Positions 23,100 through 35,066 of a stretch of DNA of 64,000 bases are shown here, in pieces. The stretch comes from Polytrichum commune (Eukaryota > Streptophyta > Polytrichopsida > Polytrichales > Polytrichaceae): assembly GCA_950295325.1 (NCBI GenBank), contig OX485809.1, positions 28,706,001 to 28,770,000 on the forward strand. The letters run 5' to 3'. The notes beneath the pieces are model-generated. The model was given only the letters and a program-made list of their open reading frames with translations, searched no databases and was not told where the DNA came from. The position numbers and the translations under genes were made by a program. Every line of letters starts with the position of its first letter. The first letter of the stretch is position 1.

Positions 23100-24050
23100 A
23101 CGCGGTGGCCATTATCTAGCCGCTTAGGAGTCCTTGATGCCCTATGCCTAATGATTTCCTATTGGCTAAGGGAGCAAGGGGGAAAATGATTAAAAGGTAG
23201 AAGAAGGGGTGTGGGTCATTATGAGTTGGGCATTTGGAGTTGGAAGGAGTTAAAGACCTTGGACGAGCTTAGAGGCATTGACGACCTTGGCCGAGTTTGG
23301 AGGTGTTAAAGACCTTGGATGAATAATAGAGACCATTGACGAAGCTTTGGAGACCACCAAAGACCATTGATGAGAGGCCTAAGAACATTGCATGAATGAA
23401 ATGAGCTATGAATGATGCAGGAAGATGAAAAAAACTTGAATGATGGAAACAACAAGTAATAATGCATGAGTGAAGAAGTGAGGTTTGTGTGGTTTGAGTG
23501 AAGAAGTGCAAAATTTAGTTTGGTGATCCATTGGATTAATATCCAATTTGTAAGGAAATTTTATATTAATGAAATCAAAAGATATTTGTGAAAAATATAA
23601 ATTATTAGATAAACACAGTTAGATTTCAAAAATTTTACTATTGAAAACCCTGTACATTTGGACAAATATAAACAACAAGACATTAGACAAAAAAAATTTC
23701 TCTAGTGATTAAGTTGGAGAAGACTCGCATTGTATGGTCATAATGTATTTAATTCTTCTCCATTTGACCATCTTTAACTTCAAATGGTCATTCCGTGCCT
23801 CTCAAGTAAGAGTGGCCATAGATGTACTGGTGAACTTGGCCTTCAATAACCTCAAGTTCTTATGGTTGATTTCTCCGTCAACAAGGGGGTTCATTTTCGA
23901 CATTAATCCTACACTTGATGAAGTGAAACATGGAATTTGACAACATTCTCGTTATTCCACATATGATTGCGGAGATGTCAAACTTCAAAGCATTTATGAA
24001 ACCATACCTTTAGAATGAAGCTTACCATTTGATTGGGCACTATAAGCTAA
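23100..24050. other. no supportable gene
   Basis: The stretch 23260-23360 contains loose direct repeats of 'gaccttgg' and 'gaccattga'. The ORF at 23734-23940 encodes a hydrophobic 68-residue peptide with no identifiable domain; the opposite strand is unremarkable. I see no RNA gene. Confidence 0.3.
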
Positions 24051-25545
24051 AGTAAGCGTCCCTTGGGTTTCAAAGCCAAAGATAAGTTTGTGTTTACCTT
24101 GAAATCATAAATAAACTAAAATTAAGGTTCAAGAGTCTTGGTGAGCGAAATTGATCTCGATATTCTCGTTAAATGCCTAATTAGTCTAGTCCAAGCTTAG
24201 TTGTTGTAGAGTGAGCAACTTAGACCCTTTTAATGGAATTTAGTTATTAAAATGCAACCACAGGTGGACTAACTTTAATAATATGATTATTGAAAAAAAC
24301 CTAAATTATCATAAAACAAATAGTAGAAGGATTTGTGAGTTGCAACATGGAAACATCTATAATTTTATATCTAAATTTCATAATGAAATGATACTTATTA
24401 GACTAGGAAAAATACTGCAACATCTATTTAGAAATAAAACATTATAGGAAATGAAGATTGTGGCTAGTTGTGATGAAGCTACAAAGATGGATATACTAAA
24501 ATAAAAGTTGTGCCGCGAAAACACTTAAAACTTCTAAATTTAGCGTACTATATTTTTATAAGATTAATTTTCTAGAAAGAAGATTTTAAGACCAATCTAC
24601 ATATGTAAGATAGATGAGAATTGGACTTAGAAAGAAGACATGACAAGCTTTTGAATTTAGTTTTTTTGACAATTTCAAAATTATTCACAAATGAAATATT
24701 TTGAAAATAAAAACTAGTTGTTATGTACCAATTAAAGAAGATGATTGAGAATAAAATTTTATACAAAGAATAAAAAGTGAGTAAAGTATTTTAAAATAAT
24801 TTTATTTATGAAGTAAGAATAACCTCGCTCCCTCTGAAGAAATACTGACATTCAAATTACTAAGGAAAAACAACTTATGAATCCTTAGACCAAAAATAGA
24901 GTTGACTGAAGTTACAAGAAATCGAAGGAAATTAAGACCAATATGATGGGAGATTTGAAATTTTTTTAATTAAAATTAGTATTAATTTTTTATTTATTTA
25001 AAAAATGAAAAAATGAAAAATGAAAATGGAGGAGTTTAGACCTCCAAAGGTTTGAATCCAAAGTCACAAAAAAGATATACGCAATATTATTGAATGAATT
25101 TCAAACACCCTTATAAAGGATTATCTCAAGTGGTGGGGGTTGAGGCTTTCTTTAATTTTTGGCCCCAAAAGTTGTATTTGTCTTGGATACCCCTCTGAAA
25201 ATTTTAACCACCATTTGATTTTCATCTAATAATTTCATTCATCTTTGACTTAGTAACATTAAAAGACACTTATCAAAACGGAATCCTACATCGCTAAGGC
25301 AAATTTGCAAAGTCAAATGTGTATTTCATTAATCAATTTTGTTTGGCTATACTCATTTGATCATTTTGATGAGTAATTACCTCGGATCCTCAAAAGAATC
25401 AAAAGTCATAATCTTATCTATCATTTGTTCTATGACCTTAGCTTATTCAATCATAATAAATCTAGTAATAATTATTTGATGTTTGATGCTTTAGGATTTT
25501 TACCTATTAAGCTAAAATTTATTCTTAAGTTCAAACCAACCAAAA
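24050..25545. repeat. LTR-like dispersed repeat R3, copy 1
   Basis: This AT-rich block is co-linear with 53324-54690. Landmarks in the same order are 'tgcctaattagtc', 'cttagacccttttaat', 'tataagattaattttc', 'aacctcgctcc', 'gacctcc.aag', 'gatacccct', 'cattaaaagacacttatcaaaa' and 'tttgatcattttgatg'. The two copies are strongly diverged but keep order over 1.4 kb. No coding capacity is seen. Length and composition suit an old LTR; no TG..CA ends or primer site can be defined. Confidence 0.6.
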
Positions 25546-26405
25546 CAAATGCTTCTTAATCTTATTACTACCATGTAGTTAAAGTTGTTCCTAGGGCTCA
25601 AACTAACGCAAAGAAAACAACACAGGGACTAGGTCTCAAGGAAGATTGAGCTAGTATTTATAAGGATTTATGTCACATTGGATTAAGGTTCTAATAACAG
25701 TCTAGGTCTTTTACTCCTTTATTTCCTCTTCCTTAGGCTCAATTGTCACTCTTATGGTTCATTGGTGCTTTGAGTCGTGTGTGAGTATGTCCTATCTGAC
25801 GACTCCTACCACTCTAGTTTCACGCTTCCTAATTCCATCGTGAAGCTCAAAAACTTTGGCAATAGTCTTCCAATGGATTTTTATCCTATTGGGGTTAGTC
25901 TTTTCTTCCTTAATTAAATAATAATTTAACGCCATCAATCATAATTCAAATTACATTGCTCAAAGAATTTGTTCCTTCACTTTATCTCATTTATCATTTC
26001 TTAATTATAATTGAAATTCACTTATCTCGTGCTCTTCATTGTCACACAACACACAAAGGCTTGCTTTGATTCCTGCAACATCCTTACATCATTATATAAA
26101 CTCATAGGCTATAGCCATTAGATTCCAACACAATCGACTTCGACGGCTAGCCTAATACCTCTCAACATCTAACCATATCATTCTCATTCTTAATCATATC
26201 AAAGCATGCTCTTTGTTGATTAGACTCTACACCAACTCAACACCATCATGATCCTCTGATTTCCATCATATCTCGTCAATCCCTTTAAACCTCTTGTCTT
26301 CCTTAGTCATGATAACTTTGAACTTCTTTCTCATCATCTCATAATAAGTTACTTAATTGGATTTCCTTGTCCATTCGTCACTTCAGTTTCTTTGGTTACA
26401 TGGGA

Positions 26406-26408
<3 letters not shown>

Positions 26409-26451
<43 letters not shown>
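26409..26451. repeat. (CT)n microsatellite
   Basis: About 20 uninterrupted CT dinucleotides. The flanks 25550-27720 contain no recognisable gene; the 119-codon minus-strand frame at 27276-27635 lies beside copia remnants on the other strand and has no domain. Confidence 0.9.
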
Positions 26452-26453
<2 letters not shown>

Positions 26454-27724
26454 GCTTTGCTCTTGATTTTGCCTTTAAATTAAAAAGTAACATTATTGAC
26501 AATCTAATATGAGCATTCCAATAGGGCTAAGACACCTAAAGGGAATCCACACCACAATTAAAAGACTGAACTAAACTTAACCATGGGTTAAAATACTATG
26601 GTAAAGAATAGTTACCATACTCCACGTTTTTAGGGTTTTTGTGACCTAAAACAACCTCTTTGCTTGACCACACCAATACTTAAGCTTCTCATTCTTCCAT
26701 GTGAAAACTCTTTTACATGCGTGAAGGAAAACGCTTAACTTTGAGTGTGAGAACAAGGTTGGAGGGGAGGTGAAAAAACTGACATTTGGTGTACTAAAGA
26801 TTGTTACTATCAAGTTACACAACATGGCAAAAGAGCAGGTAAGCATACTCATTGATTTGTAACGAGTATTGATGTTGTAAACTATCAATGGACTTGACAG
26901 GTGAGGTTAATGTGTGACATGGATAGCAATTGAGCTTAGCTGAAGACACTTGACACACGCCTTTCTAACACACATTTGTATGTTTGGGTTGGCACGGGTG
27001 CAGGTGAGGCTAGCTCTTCACGTTTTCTACACCAACAATAGTACATTGTTCAAGTTTGAATACTCTTTCACCTTATTATGTGATAAGTATGAAAGTTTAT
27101 TTACTGCTTTGAAATAGTATTTTGATTAGCACACAAACACTACAAAGTAGTTGAGATAGTATGGATACATATATGTAAGCTTACATCTTACATACTCAAC
27201 CTATTACTTGATGGTAACATTGGTAACATTAGTAACATTAGTTACATTGACTACCAAGCACAATGCATTGCATAGTTAGATTCTATTCCAGACTATGCTA
27301 CTGTATACAAAGTCATGTGATGAGCATATCATTATAAATAAATAAATAATGACTATGTATTTATAATGCAATTTGAAATACATTCGTATAAGTGGATTAT
27401 GGATTCGGTAGCAATGAAACACATGCCTTCCCATAAGATGGCATGTCATACATACTAGGTGATTGCTCCATTGAATATCCATTTGGATGATCATACCATC
27501 ATGAAAGCTATTGGAATGGGATCTATTATTTTTAGTTGCTAGTGAAAGGCAAAACCAACAGATATTGTATAAAAGATTTTTTTCATGTGTCCAAGTTGTA
27601 ACCAAATTTTCTCTCAGTGAACAAGATTTTGTCAAACAAGTTGAAAGTAAAATTCAACCTAAATGAATACATTGTGAGAAGTACCAATAACAAAATTATT
27701 GCAAAATTGTTGCTTTGAGGCAAT

Positions 27725-28225
27725 TTACACCATATGAACTTCATAAAAGTGTATGGAGTGGATGTGGCTAATTTGGCACAATTGTGGAAGAAAATGGGTG
27801 CACTTGAGCTTGGGCATTTGAATGTGAAGAATACTTATTTGCTCCAAAGCTTGGTGAGTGACATGAACTTTAGTAAAAAAAAATTGTTCCACATCTTTGT
27901 TGGTTTGTGAAGCATGCATTAAGGATAATCAACATAAGACAATGTTTCTCAACAATGAGGAGAGGCGAGTAACTAAGGCTTTGGAGATTGTGCATTCAAA
28001 CATTTATGACGGGTGGTGCAAAATATTTTGTGACCTTCATTGACAATTTTTTGGCAAAGGTGCGGGTGTACATGTTGAAGCCCAAAAGAAAGTACTTGGA
28101 GAAGGTTAAGGAGTTCAAAGCCCTTGTAGAGACGCAATCAAAGCACACAATTAAGGAGTGTTGTTCGGATAATGGTGGTCAATTCATTTAAGAGGAAATC
28201 ATTTCATTTTTTGGTCCTTGCTAGC
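27725..28225 (+). pseudogene. Ty1/copia integrase fragment
   Basis: Two frames together encode the copia Pol region around the integrase. Near 27809 the frame reads LGHLNVKNTYLLQSLVSDMN, the GAG-pre-integrase segment. After a frameshift and stops, 27988-28191 gives TGGAKYFVTFIDNF, a run of basic residues, and CCSDNGGQF at about 28160-28185. That last block holds the second catalytic Asp of the DDE triad (DNGG.F). The stop right after QFI is followed in frame by EEIISFF, matching the family's usual continuation. Reverse transcriptase and RNase H are absent. It is a dead copia relic. Confidence 0.85.
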
Positions 28226-28250
28226 TATTTGTAGCACAACTAGGATTATG

Positions 28251-28399
28251 GGGTTTAGAACACACTTCTCATTTGACACGGGTGGTCATTAAAACATGAC
28301 ACCATTTGCAAGTGGCGAGTCCAATCTATAATCAACTCTTGTGAGTGGGGTCATGTGCTAATGATTGCCTCTCCAAAATGAGAAGTGTATTCTAAAGCC
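28251..28399. mobile_element. 149-bp hairpin (foldback MITE)
   Basis: The left arm starting gggtttagaacacacttctc pairs with the right arm, whose reverse complement is ggctttagaatacacttctc. About 22 of the first 25 positions match and complementarity continues imperfectly for some 60 bases (the cattaaaacatga region). The loop is about 25 bases. It lies just downstream of the copia integrase remnant. It could be transcribed as a long hairpin RNA. Confidence 0.7.
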
Positions 28400-28665
28400 G
28401 CATTTTCTAGTAGTATTTTTGGTTTCTTGATTAATTCTTATTGTGGCATTTCTTCTTTTGTCTAATCTTTAAAAAACGCTGAAAAAAAAAACTATAAAGT
28501 ATTAAAATTTTAGTATTAAATAAAAGCAGGCTGTTGTGATCTATGGTTTTTATATTGGGGGTGCTTTGTCCACCATAGAAACTCACTTAAATTACACTAA
28601 AGAGGAAATTTGTTCATGATATTGAATGTCTCAAAGCTAGACTTGCTATTAACAAAGTTATTTTC

Positions 28666-28742
28666 TGAGGGACTTTCCAGGGACTAGAGTCAAAAGTCTC
28701 TTAGAAAATGAAATGCACTAGAGTTATCCGTAAAGTCCCTCA
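28666..28742. repeat. 11-bp inverted repeat
   Basis: tgagggacttt (28666-28676) and its exact complement aaagtccctca (28732-28742) flank 55 bases, with 'gggac' repeated nearby. It is possibly a small foldback element. From here to 29360 nothing else is recognisable. Confidence 0.5.
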
Positions 28743-29379
28743 AAGAGGGACAAAACTGAGGGTTAATCCTGCATTTGTGAAAAAACTTTGTATTAATATG
28801 TCATGAACTTGTCATGTATTAGAGCCTATTTTGAAAGTTGGGTGAAAATTTTAGGACCTCTTTTTTCCGTCTTTGGAATTTTGAGAGACATTTAGTATGT
28901 GAAACAAGGTGTGCACATAGGACATGTTGTTCTAAATCTCAGAACAACCTATGCAAGGTTAGCTTGGCCCACTCATCCTAGTAGGACGAGCTAGAAAGTC
29001 GGTTTTCAATTGGCTAACACCACTCTTTGTGTATAGTAATTTAGGCATTAAGAAAACTTATGTGACTTTGTGTTAATTCTCATAAAATTAAGGTTTGGGA
29101 CTAAACCCTTGGTGTCATCTACTTTACTTCACCAACAACTCTTTTGTCTATGGCATTTAGTGACAATGGTATAATGTTGTCACTTACCCGTTTATAAGGC
29201 CTATGTGTCGGTTACACATAGCTCCCCTTCGTCTGCTTGAGACTGGATGCCAATAAGCCAACATTGAGAATGAATAAAAAAAACTAGAAAACACGTAAAC
29301 TTGGAGGGAGGCAGGGCCCCTCAAGCTTGCCACACCATCATGTTAAAAAAGAACCATAGACACAATTACAATGTAACAA

Positions 29380-29640
29380 TAAATAGCTTATTCATTAGTG
29401 TGACCACATGACACTTGGCATTAGTGTGCTTACTAACATATTGGCAGAAGTACATGCTTAATAACATTATGAGGAATATGAGTAGGCTACATGATGGGCA
29501 ACAAGTTGATCATAAGTGCAAACACATGACACTTCACAATGCTCAATAAAAATTTCCCATTGCATGCTAGAATGTAAACATATGACACTTGGCATTAGTT
29601 TGTTCAATAATATCTACAAACTCTTGCATACAAAAATGTA
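29380..29640 (+). repeat. TIR element family D, partial copy 3
   Basis: It shares 'catgacacttggcattagtg', 'taataacattatgag' and 'ttgcata..aaaatgtaaa' with the complete family D copies, but both ends are missing and the middle is rearranged. 'acacttggcattag' occurs twice within it. Confidence 0.55.
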
Positions 29641-30121
29641 AAGCTACCATCTTAATCTTGTGAGTAATCCAATTGTTATGAACCAAAATTTCATAAACTT
29701 AGGCAGAAGTGCTCCCAATCATGTCAATGGCCCAATTTCAACACCAACTTTCCTCCCAAAGTGGGCTACTATGGACTCCAACATGAACACTAGTTGTATT
29801 AATCTAAGGATTAAAAGTGCAACTCAATGGTTCAAGGAGTCACAATGTCAATGATCAACACTGCCATGGGGGCTATATAGCTTGGAAGGGTCCAATGAGA
29901 TTCGTGACTTTGAGCATTTCTTTGAAAATTAGATATGCTATGTTTCATGCACGATCGTAATGTTGTTGTGCTCATAACATAATTTCTAATCCAAATATAA
30001 TATTGGATAGCCTCTACGGATTATATAAGCCCGGCCCATAGTGCTCAAAGTGTATGCAATAAGCAATTCTACTTAAATTGGTATCGATAAGCGCTCTATA
30101 AAGCATGCACATTATACTATA

Positions 30122-30365
30122 TATAGTAATTAGTGCCACATGCGTAATAGCATCACTTACCCTGTTTTGAGATGTATGCTAGGTTGTACTGATGATCAAC
30201 AATTTCAACATTTGTGTCACCTCATGACACTTGGCGTTCAAGTGCGCTTACTAATATCTTGGCATATGTATGCTTAATAATGTTATGAGGTGTATGCCTA
30301 TGATACATAATGGACCAGGTCTACAAGTTGACTAAAGTGTACACAAGTGACACCTAACATTAAGA
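30122..30365 (+). repeat. TIR element family D, truncated copy 4
   Basis: The left half matches copies 2 and 5 ('cacttaccctgttttgag', 'gatgatcaacaatttcaaca', 'ataatgttatgaggtgtatg', 'ctacaagttgactaaagtg'). Similarity stops near 30365. It preserves the empty site used by the nested MITE of copy 2. The interval 30370-31080 contains no recognisable gene. Confidence 0.65.
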
Positions 30366-31080
30366 TAGATATATGAAAAACAATGAATATAAGATGATTC
30401 GGCCATAAAGAGTGGCTTGAAATTTGTGCAATATTTTTCAAAGATGGAGTGAGGGTATGATGAGGAATGCAAGTTGTTTCGTAATTGTATTCTTTGTAAA
30501 TAATTAGTTATATTTTCCAAAAGAGGCAAGTAAGTTAAACCCCCTATTTATACACTAGAGTCTACCTAATGTGAGCATCAAAATATCCTCCTGTGCATAC
30601 AAATGTACACAAAACGATTAAACTCAATGGCACCCAAAAGTGATTGCACGTGGTGTGAAACAACACCTATCCGGCCAATCATTGCATCCCACCTAATACT
30701 GCATCCTTTTTGGGCCAACATTTTTACAATTAGCCATTTTGGATCCACACAAGAATCATTCTACCCCTAGTCTAGTGCACTATTAGTGGTCATTCACTAT
30801 TCACGGTATTTCTACGTTAGCATGTTCAAGAATATCTTTCTATTGCATACTATAATATCTGATATTCAATTAAAACCGGACAAAGTCCAAGTCCATAATT
30901 ATAACATACATGTTGAATATTATCATAGGATCTTATAATAGGATTATATGGTAAGATGCTCGAAGAGAATGTGTAGACTTGATTACAATAGTATTTTTAT
31001 AGTATTTTTTTTTTTGTATTTTCACTATTCAACATCTTATTCACCCATGAAATTGAAGCTACGAAAAAGTCCAAATTTTG

Positions 31081-31548
31081 AAAATATGTCTATAACATGC
31101 ATAATAATGCCACTTACCCTATTTTGAGGCATATTTCTATGTTAAATTGATGATTAACAACTTCACCATAAGTGTCTCCTCATGACACTTGGCGTTTAAG
31201 TGTGCTTATCGATATCTTGGTACAAGTATATTCAATAATGTTATGAGGTGCATGTGTGTGTTACACAATGGTCTACAAGTTGACTGAAGTGTACACAATT
31301 GGCATTTGCCATTAGTACACCCAAAAATATCTTTCCCTTGCATACTAAAACGCACCACTATCATCTAAAGTACCCCAATGTGCTACTCTAAATGCCATAA
31401 TGTAGATTTTTTTCATGTAAAGAAGTTACTTATATTGACGAATGGAATCATATTGACAATTAATGGACGTGGCACTTTGAGACCTCTAGGCATCTAGTTG
31501 AGGCCTTCGCAAATAGTGTATGTGACACTAAATACCATGAAATGTGCA
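31081..31548 (+). mobile_element. TIR element, family D copy 5
   Basis: This is a nearly full-length copy running from the 'atgtctataacatgcataat' start to 'tgtgacactaaataccatga'. The outermost CACCG bases are mutated, so no target duplication can be assigned. It is a useful undisturbed reference for copies 1 and 2. Confidence 0.65.
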
Positions 31549-31989
31549 GTCTGGGGCATACATGTTTAAATGCTACTGTGTGAGTTGATGTATCCAGGTA
31601 CTTTGGGCTTCATCTTGGACCTAGTGTTATCTTTTGGTTTGCACATGTTCAGTGTTTCCACATCAGGAGTATGTCAGTATAGACCCAAATTTCATTGATA
31701 AGCATACCATTCATATATAGATGTGGAGGCACACTCATGCCCCAATCACACCAAACTTTCCGTCTGGTTCCCGCTGTGAAATTGATGGAGACTATGTTCA
31801 TAAATAGATGTTGGCCCACCACTTTTCACACTATTACAGCCAAAGATGTTGACGAATGATGTCTGAACTGGCCCGGTGTGATCAACCCCTCACCAAGCAT
31901 ACAAATTATATTGAACCACGGTTGACCATGGTGATTGCGGTTGATCATATTAACTTACATGATTTTCTTCTAGCACCTCTTGGAATACC

Positions 31990-32010
31990 AAAGTGGGTGG
32001 GAGGGGGGGG

Positions 32011-32050
<40 letters not shown>
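31990..32050. repeat. G run followed by (GA)n microsatellite
   Basis: About 13 G residues run directly into about 19 GA repeats. The peptide read through it at 31856-32140 is an artefact. A C-rich then A-rich run lies at 32222-32249. Confidence 0.9.
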
Positions 32051-32053
<3 letters not shown>

Positions 32054-32399
32054 ATCATATACAAGCTTACCTCTCATTCATCCAACATGAAACGCGTTGT
32101 GTGCTCAACAACCATCCCCCATTCAAAAGTCAACTCTTGATGAACTACTGTCATGGATGATTGAGATTTGAATTGAAATCGCTTGGTAAGTGATAGTAAT
32201 GGCAACATTGTAATTCTAGAATCCCCCCACCCCCCCCCAAAAAAAAAATTTTACAAGGAATGGCAAATAATAATGTTGGTGACACTATACTGCGGTTGAC
32301 AATGTGAAATTGAGCAAGACAATTAGAATTGGTGACACCAAATCTCATATGTAGTCTAGTATGCCAGCTATTCTTGACAGAAGATTATATCATAGATTT

Positions 32400-32880
32400 T
32401 CTTTCTTTGTATCAGAAAGAGAGCCACTCCCATTATCGTTGGCACAAAGTCGGCGTTGTCTCCATGTCCAAAGCTATGGTGCTTTTTGGCCGCTGGTAGT
32501 GGATTTGGTAGCGGTTGGCCAAACATTACGTGCATGGAAACTGATCCCAACGACGACGACTCTAATGTGCCTAAAGCAGGCCCTGATGGCTTTTGGGTCG
32601 TCGATGATCACTCACTAAGTGGGAGCGTTTTTGAGGATGACGTGCAATTAGCATTGTCGATTGTGAGAATAATATGAGATTCCTTGCAAACCATGATACA
32701 TGGGGAAGGTACGGAGTGACTTACAACCGCTGCTTGAGGCACGAACCTGTTCTCTCACATCCTAGATTACAGAAACCGAATAGAAGCACAAAACATTACC
32801 ATCAGGCAAAGATATTCATAACAGTTATCAAAAAGGAACCTCAATATATGGCACCGATTCCCACCACAAGTGCTTAAAAA
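32400..32880 (+). other. possible decayed exon, unassigned
   Basis: The region is less AT-rich than its flanks. The frame 32456-32677 contains an uninterrupted polar, acidic segment (PNDDDSNVPKAGPDGFWVVD, then DDHSLSGSVFEDDVQLAL) whose codon use looks more gene-like than nearby frames. I do not recognise it and see no splice partners. Other frames across the same bases are also open. Confidence that it was ever coding is low. Confidence 0.25.
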
Positions 32881-33346
32881 TTGCATACGACTAACTTGAC
32901 CCAATGGGAGGTCTCCTTGTTCCCTAGAGTTGGATTGCCTTGTGATCTATGCAGACCAAATATGATCGTATCTCGAGGTTTCGTATTCAATACAAACTGT
33001 GAAGGTTCCACGCAGTGCTTATACTGTGTTTACTAAAAGAGTTCTGCATGTTTTTGTTTCAAATATCAGCTGAAATTCTGTATATTAAACATGTGAATAC
33101 CTTCTTATTTCAAGGTGCCGGTGTGCGACTTTGGAATGACCATTCCATCAGTTCCAACCTGAATGCAGGATCCCTCTATGTGTAAAGATCTCCAAATAAT
33201 TTCTACAAAAGTATTTGGAGCTGCCAACAAGAAGTTACTGAGGATCGTACACAAACAATCTCTAAGTTAGACCCCACACACACACATCTCCCTAGGCAAT
33301 ATTCTTAGTGGAATATGTGAGTGCGAGTAGGCACTCCCTCCTTAGG

Positions 33347-33844
33347 GCACACTTCCATGTCATGGCAAAGTCGGCAAAACCACGGGGAGGTCACTCCATT
33401 GTAAAGTTGAACAACCACGTGTGAACACTTTACACATAAAAAATCCTACTTTTACACAAAGCATCATTAAAATAGGTCAAACTTTTATGATTTTTTTTTC
33501 ATGAGTAGATATACACGGTACCTATTATGTAATAGAAAATGGTAACTAAATTTGATGATTTGTTTTTTTCCATAAAACATATCATTTCTAACTAGAATGA
33601 TGCAGAATTGAACTAAATAAATTACTACAAAAAATGAAGATGACTAAAAGTTTCAAAAGATACCATCAATGGTTATGTATATGTAGAAAAAATATCATAA
33701 ATTTTTAAATTATCTATGGCATGTAATATAGGGGTAGCAAACTTTGTTCGCACGTGGTGTTCAACTTGACAATGGAGTGGCCTCCCCATGGGCAAAACCC
33801 ACTAGATGACAAAAATTTGGACCCCCTTCCACATGGAAGTGTGC
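33347..33844. mobile_element. long-TIR foldback element
   Basis: The left arm (gcacacttccatgt at 33347, then ggggaggtcactccattgta and aagttgaac..ccacgtg) is repeated in inverted order on the right (ggagtggcctcccc at about 33775, acatggaagtgtgc ending at 33844). The arms are roughly 100 bases with small insertions. No target duplication is evident. A related fragment ('actagatgacat', 'ccacactatgg') lies at about 37976-38022. Nothing codes inside. Confidence 0.65.
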
Positions 33845-34144
33845 ATTCATTTTGTTTAGAATATCAAAATTTAGTTGCCAACACAATTGTATGAGAAAGT
33901 TGGAGTTCAAGGAGGGGGACTTGGTTGCCTCTCTATTCCAGAATATGGAAGTTGACTTTCATTTGAGGTCTTAAGATTATCATATTTTTAACCCTAAGAA
34001 ATTTCACACCTTGCCCAAAGTTTTCATTTTTTTTATTTGTTTGTATTTTTCTACAATACAACATTCAAAATGGGTAGATGAGAGGACAACCACATTCCAA
34101 CTTGCAAGTTGGACAAGAATGCAAATCTACTCTCTTATATGTTG

Positions 34145-34164
34145 CCCCCCCCCCCCCCCCCCCA
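34145..34164. repeat. poly-C tract
   Basis: A run of about 19-20 C residues ends in aaagcccccc. Its exact length should not be trusted. The surrounding 33850-35050 holds no recognisable gene; 'tatagggt' words near 34310 and 34680 resemble those inside the G-tract elements. Confidence 0.85.
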
Positions 34165-35066
34165 AAGCCCCCCAACTTCACATGGCAGTGGCACACTCTT
34201 TGTAACCTATTGTAATCTACATGAGGAAAAGATAGGGTGGCAACACATGGTTGGGAGGTACACCTTAAAAGTTGTTTGGTTGGAATATAGGGCGTGGTAA
34301 ATTCCTACATTATGATAGGGTATGGTTTGAGGAAAAATATTTGGTCAACATGATCAAGAACACAAATTGGGAGGGTTTACAGCATTTAGCTATTACATAT
34401 TTGTAGGTTGAGTTAAAACTACCAATGATCTACAAAATGTCATCAAGCTCCAAGTATGGTAGTTGGCACCTCTAAGCCTCTATGCACCTTGATATCCCCT
34501 TCACATGAGTAGAACCCCAAATCTAAACAAACAACTACATTTAGCCACGACGAGGGTTGGATGTGAGTTGAAGTGTCCGCAACATGTCTCTCTCAAACTC
34601 CTTTTCTTTTTCAAGCATCATTTCCCAATGTACATGTTTGAAGTTTGTTGTCTGTAGCATGCTTGTGTCAACATAGTATAGGGTCTTATATTTTATGAAA
34701 ATTTGGGTTTGTGCATCTTGTGGTGGTGTGCACTAGGTGCTTGATGAGCAATGTTCATGCGATGCTACACTTAGTGAACATCTTAGGAGCTTTGTGTCGG
34801 GATGGTACCTATAAACCTCACAAGTTTGTATTTCTATCCCATTGCAATGTTGAATTTATTTGCATGTGCATTGTTTGTCAATGATAATGGCATCTTAGTC
34901 ATGCAAATACCTTATGGATTTGATGCACGTGTTTGAGGTTGGTCATTCAAAATCAAGGATCAAAGTTTAAGGGCTTCATGTGTTTGTAAAGATCAAGTTG
35001 TTCATTTGAATTAATGCTTCTAAAAAGTCAAAGTTGTTGGGTCCGAAGTCAGATGTGCTAGAGAAG

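Noticed and set aside
27276-27635. 119-codon minus-strand ORF with many Cys and His
   Set aside because: Spacing of Cys and His fits no zinc-finger pattern, and the region adjoins copia remnants on the other strand.
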